64,000 nt of DNA from Vibrio sp. J1-1 (GCF_021728395.1 NZ_JAKKCM010000003.1:62001-126000); one strand, 5' to 3'. Shown: positions 35,036-44,728, numbered from the stretch's first letter. Translations and numbers: made by a program. The notes: a model not told the origin generated them from the letters alone.

Positions 35036-37003
35036 TTAACCCAGAGCACTCATTAATGCACCTAATTGTCCTTGCATCTTGCCCGTTGCATCTTGCATGG
35101 CAGAAAACTTTGCATGGGTACGTTTTTCCAAGCTCTCCATCCGGCGATCGAGGGCGATTTGATCATCATTTAAACGGTAATTCTGTTCTGTAAGGCTTTT
35201 TTCTCGGGTACGAATACTGCCAGTAATACCAGTTATACCGTGGATAGCATCTTCGATTCGTTTCGCGAAACCAGTGTTACCACCAAAGAACATTTCTAGC
35301 TCGTTGAAGTTGTTGTTCAACTGACGATCAAGCATGTCGTAGTTAATTTCGAGCGTCCCCTGTCGTGTCGTGGTGATACCAAACTCAGTAAGTGACTTGA
35401 GGTTTTCTGGCGCTTTTTCAATTTGGGAGGAGAAGACCGATTTAAGTCTGGTATCAGCGCTTCGTACTGTGCTGTCTCCGGATAAAGGGCCTTTTTGCCC
35501 GGTAAGTGGATCAACGCTCGATAGGGCCTGAGAGGTTTGATAAAACGAATTATAAGCCGCCACAAAGTTTTCTATATCGCTACGAACGCCCTGACGGTCA
35601 TATTCAACGCCTATTTCGGCTGGTGTTTGATTAGGTTCAGACTTCCCTTTCAATGTGAGATCTACGCCCTCTATCGCATCCTCAATAACGTTGTTATGGC
35701 TCGAAAGTTTCGCGACGCCATCTAATAATACGACTGAGTCTTGTCCTGCCTGAACTTCAGTCATACCGCTATAACCTTCAAGCATTGACTGAGCATGCGC
35801 GATTTTTGCTTCGGCAGCGTCTATTTTTTCGAGTCGCTCACGCTCTTCAGGATCGAGCTTAGAGCGGTGGATTTGTTTCGCCTGATCTTCTGTCAATTCA
35901 CCACGCTTTACTTTTTCATCAAGCTCCTGTTTTTCATCAGTAATTTTCTGCTCGATTTTCGCTTTTTCTTGATCAAGTAGCTGCTTTGCTTCTTTTGTGG
36001 TGACATAAGAGTCGGTCAGTGTGCCAGATGCGGCATTACTCCAACCCGGGACTTCAGGCGCTTTTTCAATCGCCTTTTCGTCCAGCTCCAATTCTGGCTC
36101 TTGGTAAGAATCAAGTAAGGTGCCTGAGGCGGTTTCAGTCCAGCCAGGAATACGATCTTCTGGACGCCAACTTGCTCGTTCTTGCGCTTTATCGAGCGCG
36201 TCTTGGCCCGATTTGGCTGCAGCAGCACCAGACGGAGAAACCGGCTCATTAGAAGCGCCGTTTTGCTTAGCCTCTGGTTTCCCTTCGGCAGATTGCATTT
36301 CCGGTGGTGGTTGTTGGGTCTGCAAAGGACCCAGCACTTCTTCAGCGGCTGCGCGTGCCTCTTCCAAAGCCCGAGCTCGCTGTTCAAGTGTTAGGTAAGC
36401 GAATTTTTTGAGGGGGTTACCTTGTTCGGCGTCCACTGTAACAGTAATTTGGTGGTCCTTGCCGGAGTGATTAGAGGCAAGAATAAGGCGTGGGCCTTCT
36501 GCATCGTTAATAAGCGAAGCACGTACGCCAATGTTGTCTTTTGCACCGTTGATGCTTCGCACAACATCTACGAGCTTAGATCTTGAACGAACATTGATGT
36601 TAAAGCTGTCGTCACCAAGCGAAATATGCAGCTTACCCGGACCAAGTTTTGCGTCTTGTGGTAAAACATCAGACGCAACTTTATGGCTTTGTGCAAGCTG
36701 CAACACATCGATAGCATACTTACCTGCTATAGCATCGGTAGTTGCAGTGGCAGATACGATTTTATCGTCCGTGGTCTCAACCGTCCGGGCAGCAAAAGCT
36801 TTTTCCTGACGGAAGTTCACCATGAGGTTTTTCATCGTATCCAGAGATTCTCTGAGTCGCCCATAGGCGCTGATGCTGGTATCTATCGTCGTGCGTTCAT
36901 TGTTGATGCGTTGCTGCTTTGGTACACGCTCGGCATCGACAATTTTGCTGACCATGGAGTTAATATCCATGCCACCAGACATCCCCAACGGGCCTAAACT
37001 CAT
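35036..37003 (-). CDS. fliD: Flagellar cap protein FliD (HAP2)
   Basis: Forms the cap at the filament tip that folds incoming flagellins. The 655 residues have the conserved N-terminal part (about 1-200, GMDINSMVSKIVDAERVPKQQ) and C-terminal coiled coil. A long charged insert lies between (about 205-410), richer in E, K, A, Q and P than the rest. Inside it a 16-residue motif (I/V)PGW-x2-x-ASGTL-x-DSY occurs twice (285-300 and 318-333). It is longer than the E. coli protein mainly because of this insert. Called flaH in V. parahaemolyticus. Confidence 0.95.
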   Translation of the reverse strand: MSLGPLGMSGGMDINSMVSKIVDAERVPKQQRINNERTTIDTSISAYGRLRESLDTMKNLMVNFRQEKAFAARTVETTDDKIVSATATTDAIAGKYAIDVLQLAQSHKVASDVLPQDAKLGPGKLHISLGDDSFNINVRSRSKLVDVVRSINGAKDNIGVRASLINDAEGPRLILASNHSGKDHQITVTVDAEQGNPLKKFAYLTLEQRARALEEARAAAEEVLGPLQTQQPPPEMQSAEGKPEAKQNGASNEPVSPSGAAAAKSGQDALDKAQERASWRPEDRIPGWTETASGTLLDSYQEPELELDEKAIEKAPEVPGWSNAASGTLTDSYVTTKEAKQLLDQEKAKIEQKITDEKQELDEKVKRGELTEDQAKQIHRSKLDPEERERLEKIDAAEAKIAHAQSMLEGYSGMTEVQAGQDSVVLLDGVAKLSSHNNVIEDAIEGVDLTLKGKSEPNQTPAEIGVEYDRQGVRSDIENFVAAYNSFYQTSQALSSVDPLTGQKGPLSGDSTVRSADTRLKSVFSSQIEKAPENLKSLTEFGITTTRQGTLEINYDMLDRQLNNNFNELEMFFGGNTGFAKRIEDAIHGITGITGSIRTREKSLTEQNYRLNDDQIALDRRMESLEKRTHAKFSAMQDATGKMQGQLGALMSALG

Positions 37004-37024
37004 TAAATCACCTCTAAAAACGAC

Positions 37025-37459
37025 TTACACTTTTTCAACTAACAAACCGCTGTTAGCTGTGTGCTCAGCTAGGCGACGCAAAACGACCAGCATGTCTTCA
37101 TCAGGAATTTGACGAATCACGTCGCCCGTTTTGGCTTCGTAAATCGTTACCACGTCTCTGCCGGACTCTTCATCCACGCGAAACGCCACTCCCTTGTTTA
37201 TGGATGTCACAAACTCATTCATTTGTGCGACCATTTTTTCACGTTCTTCTCTGTTCAAAACCTGACGGCCCTCTGCCATTTTGATAGCAGCTTGAACAGA
37301 GAAATCACTCTCGGTGTCTTTCACTTTTGACAGAGAAATATCACCGACTGAACTTGCTGGGTCCGGCACGCCTATGCCATAGCCATTTTTACTAGCAACT
37401 TTGATGCCATCCTCTGCACCGTAAGACTGGATGTTCGATGTGTAGGAGGCTATTTCCAT
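37025..37459 (-). CDS. flaG: Flagellar protein FlaG
   Basis: A 144-residue FlaG-family protein. The C-terminal domain (about 75-140) reads VAQMNEFVTSINKGVAFRVDEESGRDVVTIYEAKTGDVIRQIPDEDMLVVLRRLAEH, the family signature. In other polar flagellates FlaG influences filament length; its exact role is not settled. An AGGGAG ribosome-binding site lies 7 bases before the ATG. It lies between the flagellin gene and fliD, probably on one transcript. Confidence 0.95.
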   Translation of the reverse strand: MEIASYTSNIQSYGAEDGIKVASKNGYGIGVPDPASSVGDISLSKVKDTESDFSVQAAIKMAEGRQVLNREEREKMVAQMNEFVTSINKGVAFRVDEESGRDVVTIYEAKTGDVIRQIPDEDMLVVLRRLAEHTANSGLLVEKV

Positions 37460-37522
37460 GACAATCTCCCTTCCAACTTATGAGCTAACGATAGGGTCTA
37501 TCGCTTGACTAAACCAGCCTAA

Positions 37523-38653
37523 TTAGCCCAACAAGCTTAGCGCTGCAGATGGTGCCTGCTTCGCTTGTGCCAGGATCGAAGTACTCGCTTGCTGAAGGAT
37601 TTGCGACTTAGTCATTGCCGTTGTTTCCTTCGCGTAGTCAGTATCTTTGATACGGCTCTTAGACGCATTAACGTTTTCATTAATGTTATCTAAGTTATTG
37701 ATTGCATGGTTAAATCGGTTTTGGAAAGCACCAAGAGACGCACGCTGGCTATCCACTGACTTAAGTGCACCGTCGATAACAGCCACAGCTTCTTGGGAAC
37801 CCGCTACCGAGGTAACGTCGATGTCTTGAACCGTGACGTCTTTGGCATCACCGAAACCAATCTCACCAGCCAGGTTGCCAGAAAACTCAACTTCGCTAGT
37901 CACTTTCTGAGATGAAGCAAAAACTTGCAGCTTACCGTCTTCGCCTACTGACGCTTTTACGTCATCGCTTTGACCGTTGATGTAAGTCGCTAATTGCTCA
38001 AGATCATCACCTTGTTTCGCGTTGATTGTCAGCTTTTGCTCTTCACCTTGCGCGTTGGTGTAATTCATTTTCAGCTGAGTTTTTTCACCGACAGCCCAAG
38101 ATGCATCTTTGCCTTCTTCTGCGGCGTAGCTTTTACCACCCATAGCAGAAGTATCAGAACGCAGGCTGCTGATAGAAAGCATGACAGCTTCACCAGAGTC
38201 TGCGCCAATTTGGAAAGACTGAGTACCGTAAGTACCATTAAGAAGTTTGTTACCACCAAAAGATGTGGTTTCCGCAATACGGTTTAGTTCATCGTTTAGT
38301 GCCGTCACTTCTTCCTGAATCGCTACACGTTCTGCTTTTGAGTTAGAACCGTTCGCGGACTGAAGCGATAGGTCACGCATACGTTGCAGGATATTAGACG
38401 ATTCATTCATTGCACCTTCAGCAACCTGTGCAACAGAAATACCGTCGTGGGCGTTTTTCACTGCCATGTCCAGACCACGGCTTTGTGCGTTCAAACGGTT
38501 TGAAATCTGTAGACCCGCAGCATCGTCTTTCGCGCTATTAATTTTATAACCCGAAGACAAGCGCTCCATTGATTTTTGTTGACCATCAGCGGCCTGATTC
38601 AGGTAACGCTGTGCGGTCATTGCAGAAACGTTAGTATTAACGTTAATCGCCAT
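37523..38653 (-). CDS. flaE: Polar flagellin (flaE position)
   Basis: Filament subunit of the sheathed polar flagellum. The 376 residues show the conserved N-terminal D0/D1 region ([35 protein letters not shown]) and C-terminal D1/D0 region ([44 protein letters not shown]). A variable middle (about 170-285) lies between. AAGGAG lies 7 bases before the ATG. A sigma-28 promoter precedes it. The letter assignment among flaD/E follows Vibrio locus order and is tentative. No cysteine is seen. Confidence 0.93.
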   Translation of the reverse strand: MAINVNTNVSAMTAQRYLNQAADGQQKSMERLSSGYKINSAKDDAAGLQISNRLNAQSRGLDMAVKNAHDGISVAQVAEGAMNESSNILQRMRDLSLQSANGSNSKAERVAIQEEVTALNDELNRIAETTSFGGNKLLNGTYGTQSFQIGADSGEAVMLSISSLRSDTSAMGGKSYAAEEGKDASWAVGEKTQLKMNYTNAQGEEQKLTINAKQGDDLEQLATYINGQSDDVKASVGEDGKLQVFASSQKVTSEVEFSGNLAGEIGFGDAKDVTVQDIDVTSVAGSQEAVAVIDGALKSVDSQRASLGAFQNRFNHAINNLDNINENVNASKSRIKDTDYAKETTAMTKSQILQQASTSILAQAKQAPSAALSLLG

Positions 38654-38734
38654 AGTTGATCTCCTTAAGGCTTTTGTGAATGTACCCTCGTGTCTCTCAC
38701 CTCACTTAGGTACATCTCATTTCTCTCAATCCCT

Positions 38735-38761
38735 TTAACGGCGATCAAGACATATCCTTTA
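38735..38761 (-). promoter_or_regulatory. Sigma-28 (FliA) promoter of the flaE-position flagellin gene
   Basis: The minus strand shows TAAAGGAT, an 11-base spacer, then GCCGTTAA, matching the FliA consensus TAAAGTTT-N11-GCCGATAA at the TAAA core and 7 of 8 -10 positions. It lies about 80 bases before the flagellin ATG. Confidence 0.82.
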
Positions 38762-38864
38762 GGTGATTTTTCCATTTTTTTGCGCTTATTATCCACTACT
38801 TAGCGAAGTGTGACCGTCATCCAATGTGGCCTAATAGTCCATCAGCGTGCTTTCTATAGATAGA

Positions 38865-38890
38865 AAAAAACCCGGCCGAAGCCGGGTTTA
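38865..38890 (-). terminator. Rho-independent terminator after the flaD-position flagellin gene
   Basis: AACCCGGC (38869-38876), loop CGAA, and GCCGGGTT (38881-38888) form a strong stem followed on the minus strand by T residues. It lies 60-90 bases past the flagellin stop, so the flagellin genes are probably separate transcripts. Confidence 0.9.
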
Positions 38891-38952
38891 CTCGCTCATC
38901 TCTCACCACGAGCCAATGAGGTTCTCGTCTGGAGTTAATGTTGCTATAACGC

Positions 38953-40086
38953 TTAACCTAGCAGACTTAGCGCTGAGTTTGGCGCTTGTTTCGCTTGCGC
39001 AAGGATTGAGCTTGACGCTTGCGATAGAATTTGAGACTTGGTCATTTCTGTCGTTTCTTTAGCGAAGTCGGTATCTTTAATACGGCTCTTCGACGCATTC
39101 ACGTTCTCATTAATGTTATCCAAGTTGTTGATCGCATGGCTGAAACGGTTTTGGAATGCACCTAACTCTGCGCGATGGCTATCTACGTATTTCAGAGCGG
39201 CATCAAGGATTGCTACTGATTCTTGCGCTCCGCCTACCGACGTTACATCAATAGAATCAACCGTTACTTTATTACCTTCATCCAGACCTAATTCACCAGA
39301 TAGTCCGCCAGAGAATGACAGTTCACTATCCACTTTGTTGTTACCTGCAAAGACTTGCAATTTGCCATCTTCATTGACTGATGCTTTTACCAGATCAGTC
39401 TGACCGTTGATGTACGTTGCCAGCTCTTCAATATCATCGCCTGCTTTTGCACTAATCGAAATTTCTTGCTCTTGACCAAAGCTGTCTGTCAGGCTGATTT
39501 TCAGGTCTGATTTATCCGCAGATACGTTCCAGTCTTTACCTTTGCTATTTTCAGCTTGGTAACTCACGCCACCCATCATTTTGTTGTCAGAACGCATATC
39601 TTTCAGTTCAAGTATGACTGCTTCACCGTTGTCTGCGCCGATTTGGAACGATTTGGTGCCATATGTACCATTAAGAAGCTTGTTACCGCCAAAAGAGGTA
39701 GTTTCTGCGATACGATTAAGCTCGTCGTTCAGTGCAGTCACTTCTTCCTGAATCGCAACACGATCTGCTTTTGAGTTAGAACCGTTTGCAGATTGAAGTG
39801 ACAGATCACGCATACGTTGCAGAATATTAGTTGTCTCGTTCATCGCACCTTCAGCAGTTTGTGCAACTGAGATACCATCATTCGCGTTACGAACAGCCAC
39901 ATCCAAGCCACGGCTTTGTACATTCAAACGGTTCGAGATTTGAAGACCAGCAGCATCATCTTTTGCGCTATTGATCTTAAAGCCTGAAGACAGACGCTCC
40001 ATAGAAGTTTGTTGAGCTGAGTTTGCATTGTTTAGGTAACGCTGAGCGGTCATCGCTGATACGTTTGTGTTTACATTCACTGCCAT
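38953..40086 (-). CDS. flaD: Polar flagellin (flaD position)
   Basis: Second flagellin. From ATG at 40086 it is 377 residues ([35 protein letters not shown]). TTGGAG lies 8 bases before that ATG. The reading frame opens 19 codons further upstream but the extra residues are not flagellin. It is nearly identical to its downstream neighbour in both terminal regions and diverges in the central domain. A sigma-28-type promoter precedes it and a strong terminator follows. The letter is tentative. Confidence 0.93.
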   Translation of the reverse strand: MAVNVNTNVSAMTAQRYLNNANSAQQTSMERLSSGFKINSAKDDAAGLQISNRLNVQSRGLDVAVRNANDGISVAQTAEGAMNETTNILQRMRDLSLQSANGSNSKADRVAIQEEVTALNDELNRIAETTSFGGNKLLNGTYGTKSFQIGADNGEAVILELKDMRSDNKMMGGVSYQAENSKGKDWNVSADKSDLKISLTDSFGQEQEISISAKAGDDIEELATYINGQTDLVKASVNEDGKLQVFAGNNKVDSELSFSGGLSGELGLDEGNKVTVDSIDVTSVGGAQESVAILDAALKYVDSHRAELGAFQNRFSHAINNLDNINENVNASKSRIKDTDFAKETTEMTKSQILSQASSSILAQAKQAPNSALSLLG

Positions 40087-40167
40087 GGTGATTTCTCCAA
40101 TTGATTTTCCGGTGTAGCGGTTTCCGACGTCTCGGAAAACCAAGTAGTTCTCTCAAAGTTACTTTTA

Positions 40168-40194
40168 TTAACGACGCACAATCTGATTTCTTTA
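40168..40194 (-). promoter_or_regulatory. Sigma-28 (FliA) promoter of the flaD-position flagellin gene
   Basis: The minus strand shows TAAAGAAA, an 11-base spacer, then GTCGTTAA, which keeps the TAAA core and 6 of 8 bases of the -10 element GCCGATAA. It lies about 82 bases before the flagellin ATG. It is the weakest of the three. Confidence 0.65.
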
Positions 40195-40345
40195 GGGAAA
40201 ATCTTCGATTTTTTTATAAAAAGTTCACTTTTAGGAGCGATCGTGACGAAATAGATAAAAAAGCAAAAAAACGCTAAATTTTCTCTAAAGCTTCTTTTTC
40301 ACCTGTCGATACAGGCTGTTTTTCTGAATTTTAGGGAAGACGACA

Positions 40346-41479
40346 TTAGCCAAGCAAAGACAAAACAAGATTTGGCGCTTGTTTCGCTTGAGCAAGGATA
40401 GAGGTGCTGACCTGTTGCAAGATCTGCTGTTTGACCATCTGTGTGGTTTCTTTGGCATAGTCCGTGTCTAAGATTCGACTATTGGAAGCCGCAAGATTCT
40501 CATGAATATTATCTAAGTTATTTATCGCATGGTTAAAGCGATTTTGATAAGCACCGAGCTCGGCACGATGACTATCGACATACTTCATCGCCGTATCCAG
40601 AACCGCCACCGCTTGCTGCGCCCCACCAACGCTGGTGATATCAACGTTATCGACCGCTTGATAACCTTTCAGTCCCAAATCTAACTCGTTTGCCAGATTA
40701 CCTGAGAACGAAATCGTACCAGAGGTTTCTTTGCCAGCCATAAAGATCTGTAGTTGCCCCTTTTCATTCACTGAAGCAGAAACTCTGTCGGTTTGACCAT
40801 TTATGTAGGTGGCTAAGGTTTCAATGTCATCGCCGGCGTTAGCGTGAATATGGATTTGTTCCGTTTCACCTAATCGGTTAGTAAAAGACATGTTAAGTGC
40901 ATTTGCATCACTCTTAACTTTCCAATTGGTATCAGCTCTTCCTCGTGATATGTAACTGAACCCACCCATCTCTAAGCCATCCGAACGCATGGATTTCAGT
41001 TCAATTTGTACCGCTTCTCCTGACGCTGAACCAATCTGAAAGGCTGATTTACCAAAAGTGCCGTTAAGCAGCTTTCGTCCACCAAACGAGGTGGTTTCAG
41101 CGATACGGTTCAACTCGTCGTTCAATGCACTGACTTCTTCTTGCAGCGCAATACGCTCTGCGTTGCTGTTTGAACCATTCGCTGACTGCAAGGAAAGATC
41201 GCGCATACGCTGCATAATGTTGGTGACTTCATTCATTGCCCCTTCTGCGGTCTGCATGATAGAAACACCATCATTCGCATTTCGTACTGCGACATCCAAA
41301 CCACGCATCTGCGCTTGTAAGCGATTAGAGATTTGCAGACCTGCGGCATCATCTTTTGCGCTGTTAATACGCTTCCCTGAAGACAAACGCTCCATGGATT
41401 GGCTCAGCATGTCGGTTGCGTTGGTTAAATGACGCTGCGCAACCAGAGCTGAAACATTGGTATTAACGGTGATAGCCAC
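40346..41479 (-). CDS. flaF: Polar flagellin (flaF position), GTG start
   Basis: Third flagellin, 377 residues from a GTG start at 41479 ([26 protein letters not shown]). The sigma-28 promoter at 41515-41541 lies just upstream, so the longer open frame (to 41596) starts before the transcript and is not used. Terminal regions match the other two flagellins; it differs more from them than they do from each other, both in the core ([16 protein letters not shown]) and near the N-terminus. The letter is by locus order and tentative. Confidence 0.9.
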   Translation of the reverse strand: MAITVNTNVSALVAQRHLTNATDMLSQSMERLSSGKRINSAKDDAAGLQISNRLQAQMRGLDVAVRNANDGVSIMQTAEGAMNEVTNIMQRMRDLSLQSANGSNSNAERIALQEEVSALNDELNRIAETTSFGGRKLLNGTFGKSAFQIGSASGEAVQIELKSMRSDGLEMGGFSYISRGRADTNWKVKSDANALNMSFTNRLGETEQIHIHANAGDDIETLATYINGQTDRVSASVNEKGQLQIFMAGKETSGTISFSGNLANELDLGLKGYQAVDNVDITSVGGAQQAVAVLDTAMKYVDSHRAELGAYQNRFNHAINNLDNIHENLAASNSRILDTDYAKETTQMVKQQILQQVSTSILAQAKQAPNLVLSLLG

Positions 41480-41514
41480 AAATATGTGTTCCAAAACAAT
41501 GAAGTATTGAATAT

Positions 41515-41541
41515 TTATCGGCCAGATATGTGGAAGGTTTA
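41515..41541 (-). promoter_or_regulatory. Sigma-28 (FliA) promoter of the flaF-position flagellin gene
   Basis: The minus strand shows TAAACCTT, an 11-base spacer, then a perfect GCCGATAA. This is the strongest FliA-type promoter in the window. Its position, 36 bases before the GTG, supports the GTG start of the flagellin. Confidence 0.9.
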
Positions 41542-41593
41542 GCGTTTTGGGAAACAAGATAAGATAGGAAGCAAAAAAATAACAATGAAGAGA

Positions 41594-41622
41594 CAAAAAA
41601 CCCTCCAGTATGGAGGGTTTGG
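41594..41622 (-). terminator. Rho-independent terminator after the DyP peroxidase gene
   Basis: AAACCCTCCA (41598-41607), loop GTA, TGGAGGGTTT (41611-41620), followed on the minus strand by a T run. It lies 20-45 bases past the peroxidase stop and insulates it from flaF. Confidence 0.92.
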
Positions 41623-41640
41623 AAAAGCAGCAACTTAGGT

Positions 41641-42543
41641 TTATTTGATAGCCAGCTCCGCCAGCATTACCTGAGATGGAGCGAAAAAGTACGCGCCAGT
41701 AACGGCTTTAGTAAAGCGCAGAAGCTGGTCAGTCTTACCATCAGTGACACCGTACATGCTCTCCAGCATCACTTTGATGTTATGCAGTGTATGACAGTAG
41801 CAGATAAACAACAGCCCATGTGCACCAGTTACTGTACCGTATGGCAAGCTATGACGAACGATTTTAAGACCTTTACCTTCTTCTTTAATATCGACACGAC
41901 CAACGTGAGATGCAGCTGGCACATCATCCAACTCAACAGAATCTGGCTTAGTACGGCCAATCACTTTCTCTTGCGCTTTTACGTTCAAACGGTTCCATGC
42001 AGGAAGGTTGTGTTCGAAACGCTGAGCCATCACGTAGCTCCCCCCCGCAAACGGGCCTTCTTTAATCAAGGCAACCTCAGCTCGAGCTTCGCCCTCAGGG
42101 TTCTCTGTGCCGTCGATAAAGTCTGTCATATCACGGGAATCTAGATAACGATAGCCATACGTTTCATCAACAACAGTGACATCTTCTGCTGTATCTGTCA
42201 GGAACTTACGCAATACGTAAAAATGTAAATCGTGACGCGTTGAGTGGCAGTGAATTAATACGTCAACATCGCTCGCTGGAGCAACGGTGTCTCCCTCGCC
42301 AAGCTGTGGGAAGTCAATTAACTCTTCAGGTGTATCAACGTTAAAGTGCTGCCAGAATGCTTTTGTGAATGCGATGGATAGTGTGAGATCAGCACCTGGC
42401 TGGCTGTTATTCAACTCTTCAACCAGCTTTGGAAGCGCTTTAAGTTTCGCCAACACGTTATCACGGTTTTGGTTTACTTTTAGTTGAGTGTACAGTGCAA
42501 ATGGTCCTGCTTCTGGCACGATAGCCGTTTGAGCTTGTAACAT
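41641..42543 (-). CDS. DyP-type heme peroxidase (YfeX-like)
   Basis: Dye-decolourising peroxidase family protein, 300 residues. The family motif GxxDG is seen as [10 protein letters not shown] (about residue 140), with the catalytic Asp. The proximal histidine is probably in [13 protein letters not shown] (about residue 228). Downstream residues [22 protein letters not shown] match YfeX-like DyPs. No signal peptide, so cytoplasmic. It is followed by a good terminator and preceded by a DUF2919 gene 48 bases away; in E. coli yfeX lies near yfeZ, which I recall as DUF2919. Substrate unknown. Confidence 0.92.
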   Translation of the reverse strand: MLQAQTAIVPEAGPFALYTQLKVNQNRDNVLAKLKALPKLVEELNNSQPGADLTLSIAFTKAFWQHFNVDTPEELIDFPQLGEGDTVAPASDVDVLIHCHSTRHDLHFYVLRKFLTDTAEDVTVVDETYGYRYLDSRDMTDFIDGTENPEGEARAEVALIKEGPFAGGSYVMAQRFEHNLPAWNRLNVKAQEKVIGRTKPDSVELDDVPAASHVGRVDIKEEGKGLKIVRHSLPYGTVTGAHGLLFICYCHTLHNIKVMLESMYGVTDGKTDQLLRFTKAVTGAYFFAPSQVMLAELAIK

Positions 42544-42591
42544 TGAGGTTTCCTCTATACTTTGCCCCTGTGCGGGAAGTTATTGATTTTT

Positions 42592-43077
42592 TTAATTCTT
42601 TGAAGACTGTTCTTTATTATGCTCAAAATGTGGCACATTAAAACAGTCTTTCACCCACCTTCCATTCAGAAAGTAGATAATAAACCAAGTTAGTAAGGTG
42701 ATGGTCAGCGCGTTTGCCCAGTTGAATACACCATGCTCTAGATACACATGATACAAAGTCTGAGCCAGTTGAATACCGCACAAGATCAAAGTCACCTCTC
42801 GCCCGTAGCTCATTATTTTATTTACCCATTTTCGATCAGGTTGGCGTAAACCCATCAACCACATCATCAAAAGACTGGGAATGCCCATCGATAAGCCTAA
42901 ATATAATGTGCTCGAGTCTGGATAGACAATCGACAGCAGTTTACTTCCACTTTCCCGGCTTACACCTGCCATGGCAAATACCACCCAAGATCGGGCAAGA
43001 AACAGCCACCCTAGCCAAACAAAAATAGGCGCTTTTAAAAAACCATGAGCGTCATATTGATCAAATGCGTAGCGCAC
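42592..43077 (-). CDS. DUF2919 family membrane protein (YfeZ-like)
   Basis: A 161-residue membrane protein with about four hydrophobic helices (about 18-40, 58-76, 92-112, 118-138). The N-terminus YAFDQYDAHGFLKAPIFVWLGWLFLARSW fits DUF2919. Function unknown. Probably in one transcript with the DyP peroxidase, mirroring the E. coli yfeX-yfeZ neighbourhood. Confidence 0.8.
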   Translation of the reverse strand: MRYAFDQYDAHGFLKAPIFVWLGWLFLARSWVVFAMAGVSRESGSKLLSIVYPDSSTLYLGLSMGIPSLLMMWLMGLRQPDRKWVNKIMSYGREVTLILCGIQLAQTLYHVYLEHGVFNWANALTITLLTWFIIYFLNGRWVKDCFNVPHFEHNKEQSSKN

Positions 43078-43298
43078 AATATCTTCTTCTTTAATAACTT
43101 ACTGCGATCACTTTACCTGATCGCAGAGAAACTGCAACGCAAGTCCCTACCGCCGTTAATAACGCTTCCCCACCTCGTATAAAAAAGCGAAAGCTTGTTC
43201 AGAACTTGCGTTAGGCGGTTCATTTCATCCTGCTTGGCGAGTAGACTAGGCTTAACTAATTTCAAGATGCAGGCTCCTAGCGCCGAGTAAATAAAGAC

Positions 43299-43655
43299 AT
43301 GAAAAAGAAAAACACAGCAGTTCCCATCCCCTCTCAAGAAACTCAGAACGAAGCAATGAGCATTGCCAAGGCCACTCAGAAACCAGGGCAAACGAAGGAA
43401 CAAACCAAACTGATTGCTCAAGGCATCGAGAAAGGTATCGCACTGTATAAAAAGCAACAAAAAGAACGAAGCCGACAAGCAGACAGAGCCAAAAAGAAAC
43501 AGCAAAGAGAGAAGCAACGCCAGGTTGAAGAACAACCGCAACAAGAGCCTCAGACTACGGTAGAATCCACTACGTCGAAATCATCAGCGTTACCATGGGT
43601 ACTCCTAGTTCTTAGCTGGATTGGCTTCGCAGCCACGATTTTCATGGGGAAATAA
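43299..43655 (+). CDS. DUF2956 family protein, C-terminal membrane anchor
   Basis: A 118-residue protein with the DUF2956 segment ETQNEAMSIAKATQKPGQTKEQTKLIAQGIEKGI, a very basic/glutamine-rich coiled region (about 45-90), and a single membrane helix at the C-terminal end (ALPWVLLVLSWIGFAATIFMG). Such tail-anchored, basic topology suggests a cytoplasmic domain held to the inner membrane. Function unknown. A longish open frame on the opposite strand is its shadow. Confidence 0.85.
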   Translation: MKKKNTAVPIPSQETQNEAMSIAKATQKPGQTKEQTKLIAQGIEKGIALYKKQQKERSRQADRAKKKQQREKQRQVEEQPQQEPQTTVESTTSKSSALPWVLLVLSWIGFAATIFMGK

Positions 43656-43726
43656 TTTACATAGCTTCCCGCTAGGTGATTCATTCAGTCTCGTAAGCTA
43701 TTTCTCACCTACCTGAAAAGAAAAAA

Positions 43727-43746
43727 AGCCAGCGATTGCTGGCTTA
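43727..43746 (-). terminator. Terminator overlapping the stop of the winged-helix gene
   Basis: AAGCCAGC-GATT-GCTGGCTT with T residues after it on the minus strand (plus-strand A run 43720-43728). The stem includes the stop codon of the winged-helix gene. It may work in both directions, serving the DUF2956 gene as well. Confidence 0.8.
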
Positions 43747-44031
43747 AGCACGAAATCCAAGGCTACTAGCGATATCACGCTCTCGCTCCAGAACCCATTG
43801 ACTATCAAAAGGTCCCCAATCCGAAAGTTGGTAATAGCCATCATTGTGACGTCGACCATCTTGAACAAATATGAGCTCGATGCCGATACCCGGTAATGCC
43901 TTGAGTACATCTTGAATTGTACGTCGAGGCCAACCCGTTTGTTCGATTAATTTTGGTACATTTGGCCTTTCCAGGCTTTCGACCAACAAGGCCAAATATA
44001 ACCGCCTTGCAAAAACAGGACTCAACTCCAT
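43744..44031 (-). CDS. Small winged helix-turn-helix protein
   Basis: A 95-residue protein starting MELSPVFARRLYLALLVESLERPNVPKLIEQTGWPRRTIQDVLKALPGIG. The middle looks like a winged helix-turn-helix (about 25-70) with recognition helix WPRRTIQDVLKAL. The start is fixed by AGGAGG 5 bases before the ATG; a GTG two codons earlier sits within that site. Target genes unknown. The divergent intergenic region toward yffB has an 18-bp near-palindrome that could be an operator. Confidence 0.82.
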   Translation of the reverse strand: MELSPVFARRLYLALLVESLERPNVPKLIEQTGWPRRTIQDVLKALPGIGIELIFVQDGRRHNDGYYQLSDWGPFDSQWVLERERDIASSLGFRA

Positions 44032-44359
44032 TGACACCTCCTAAACTTGTGCTGAATCATTATTTCGTTTTTGCACAGCGAGATGTTGCGTTTGATCAAT
44101 AACTCGACTTATCCACCCTTTTTTGGTGTCTTTTTACTCAAATTCCTACAATTTTATTCCCATTTTGACTCATTCTGTAAGTTATCAACGTTTATAACTC
44201 AGCAATTTGGATTGGTGAGAAGTTATCAATTATTCTCTATCGCATTTTGTCAGTTTGTTTTCTTCTTGGTAGGATGCGATAAACAGCCCAAAATAGCTTG
44301 AGCACCAGAGAATCACAGCCTCTGTGCATAAGAACAAAGTAAAAAGAAAAGGAAACATT
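44032..44359. other. 328-base intergenic region between the winged-helix gene and yffB
   Basis: AT-rich divergent region. It contains the near-perfect palindrome GTTATCAACGTTTATAAC at 44181-44198, a second GTTATCAA at 44222-44229 inside a GAGAA...TTCTC inverted repeat (44217-44237), and an isolated TTATCCACC at 44109. No gene is convincing here. Confidence 0.5.
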
Positions 44360-44710
44360 ATGACGATTACCATGTTCGGTATCCCAAACTGCGACACAAT
44401 TAAAAAAGCCAAGAAATGGTTAGAAGCGGAAGATATCGCGTATGAGTTTCATGACTACCGTAAACAAGGCGTAGATGAGGCATTGGTGACAGAGTTTTGT
44501 GATGCTCTAGGCTGGGAAATCGTGCTCAACAAACGTGGTACCACTTACCGCCAATTGACTCAGGAACAGAAAGATTCTCTGAATGCAGAAAATGCTATCA
44601 AGCTGCTAGTCGAAAACCCAGCGATGATTAAACGCCCTATTCTAAAAGTGAATGATCAACTCCATATTGGCTTTAAAGCTGATCAATACACAACGATTTT
44701 TAACTCATAA
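44360..44710 (+). CDS. yffB: ArsC family reductase-like protein YffB
   Basis: A 116-residue thioredoxin-fold protein of the ArsC/Spx family, with GIPNCDTIKKAKKWLEAEDIAYEFHDYRK and one active-site-like Cys (about Cys10). The start is the ATG after AAAGGAAACATT; an ATG 12 codons earlier gives a basic non-family extension. It directly precedes dapE, as in E. coli. It may use glutathione; arsenate reduction is not shown for YffB. Confidence 0.93.
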   Translation: MTITMFGIPNCDTIKKAKKWLEAEDIAYEFHDYRKQGVDEALVTEFCDALGWEIVLNKRGTTYRQLTQEQKDSLNAENAIKLLVENPAMIKRPILKVNDQLHIGFKADQYTTIFNS

Positions 44711-44728
44711 TTTAAGGAACACTCAAGG

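Noticed and set aside
43113-43544. 143-codon minus-strand frame opposite the DUF2956 gene
   Set aside because: Cys/Phe/Leu-rich antisense shadow. The plus-strand DUF2956 protein is recognisable.
44109-44117. DnaA-box-like TTATCCACC
   Set aside because: Single site with a final mismatch, no cluster and no origin context.
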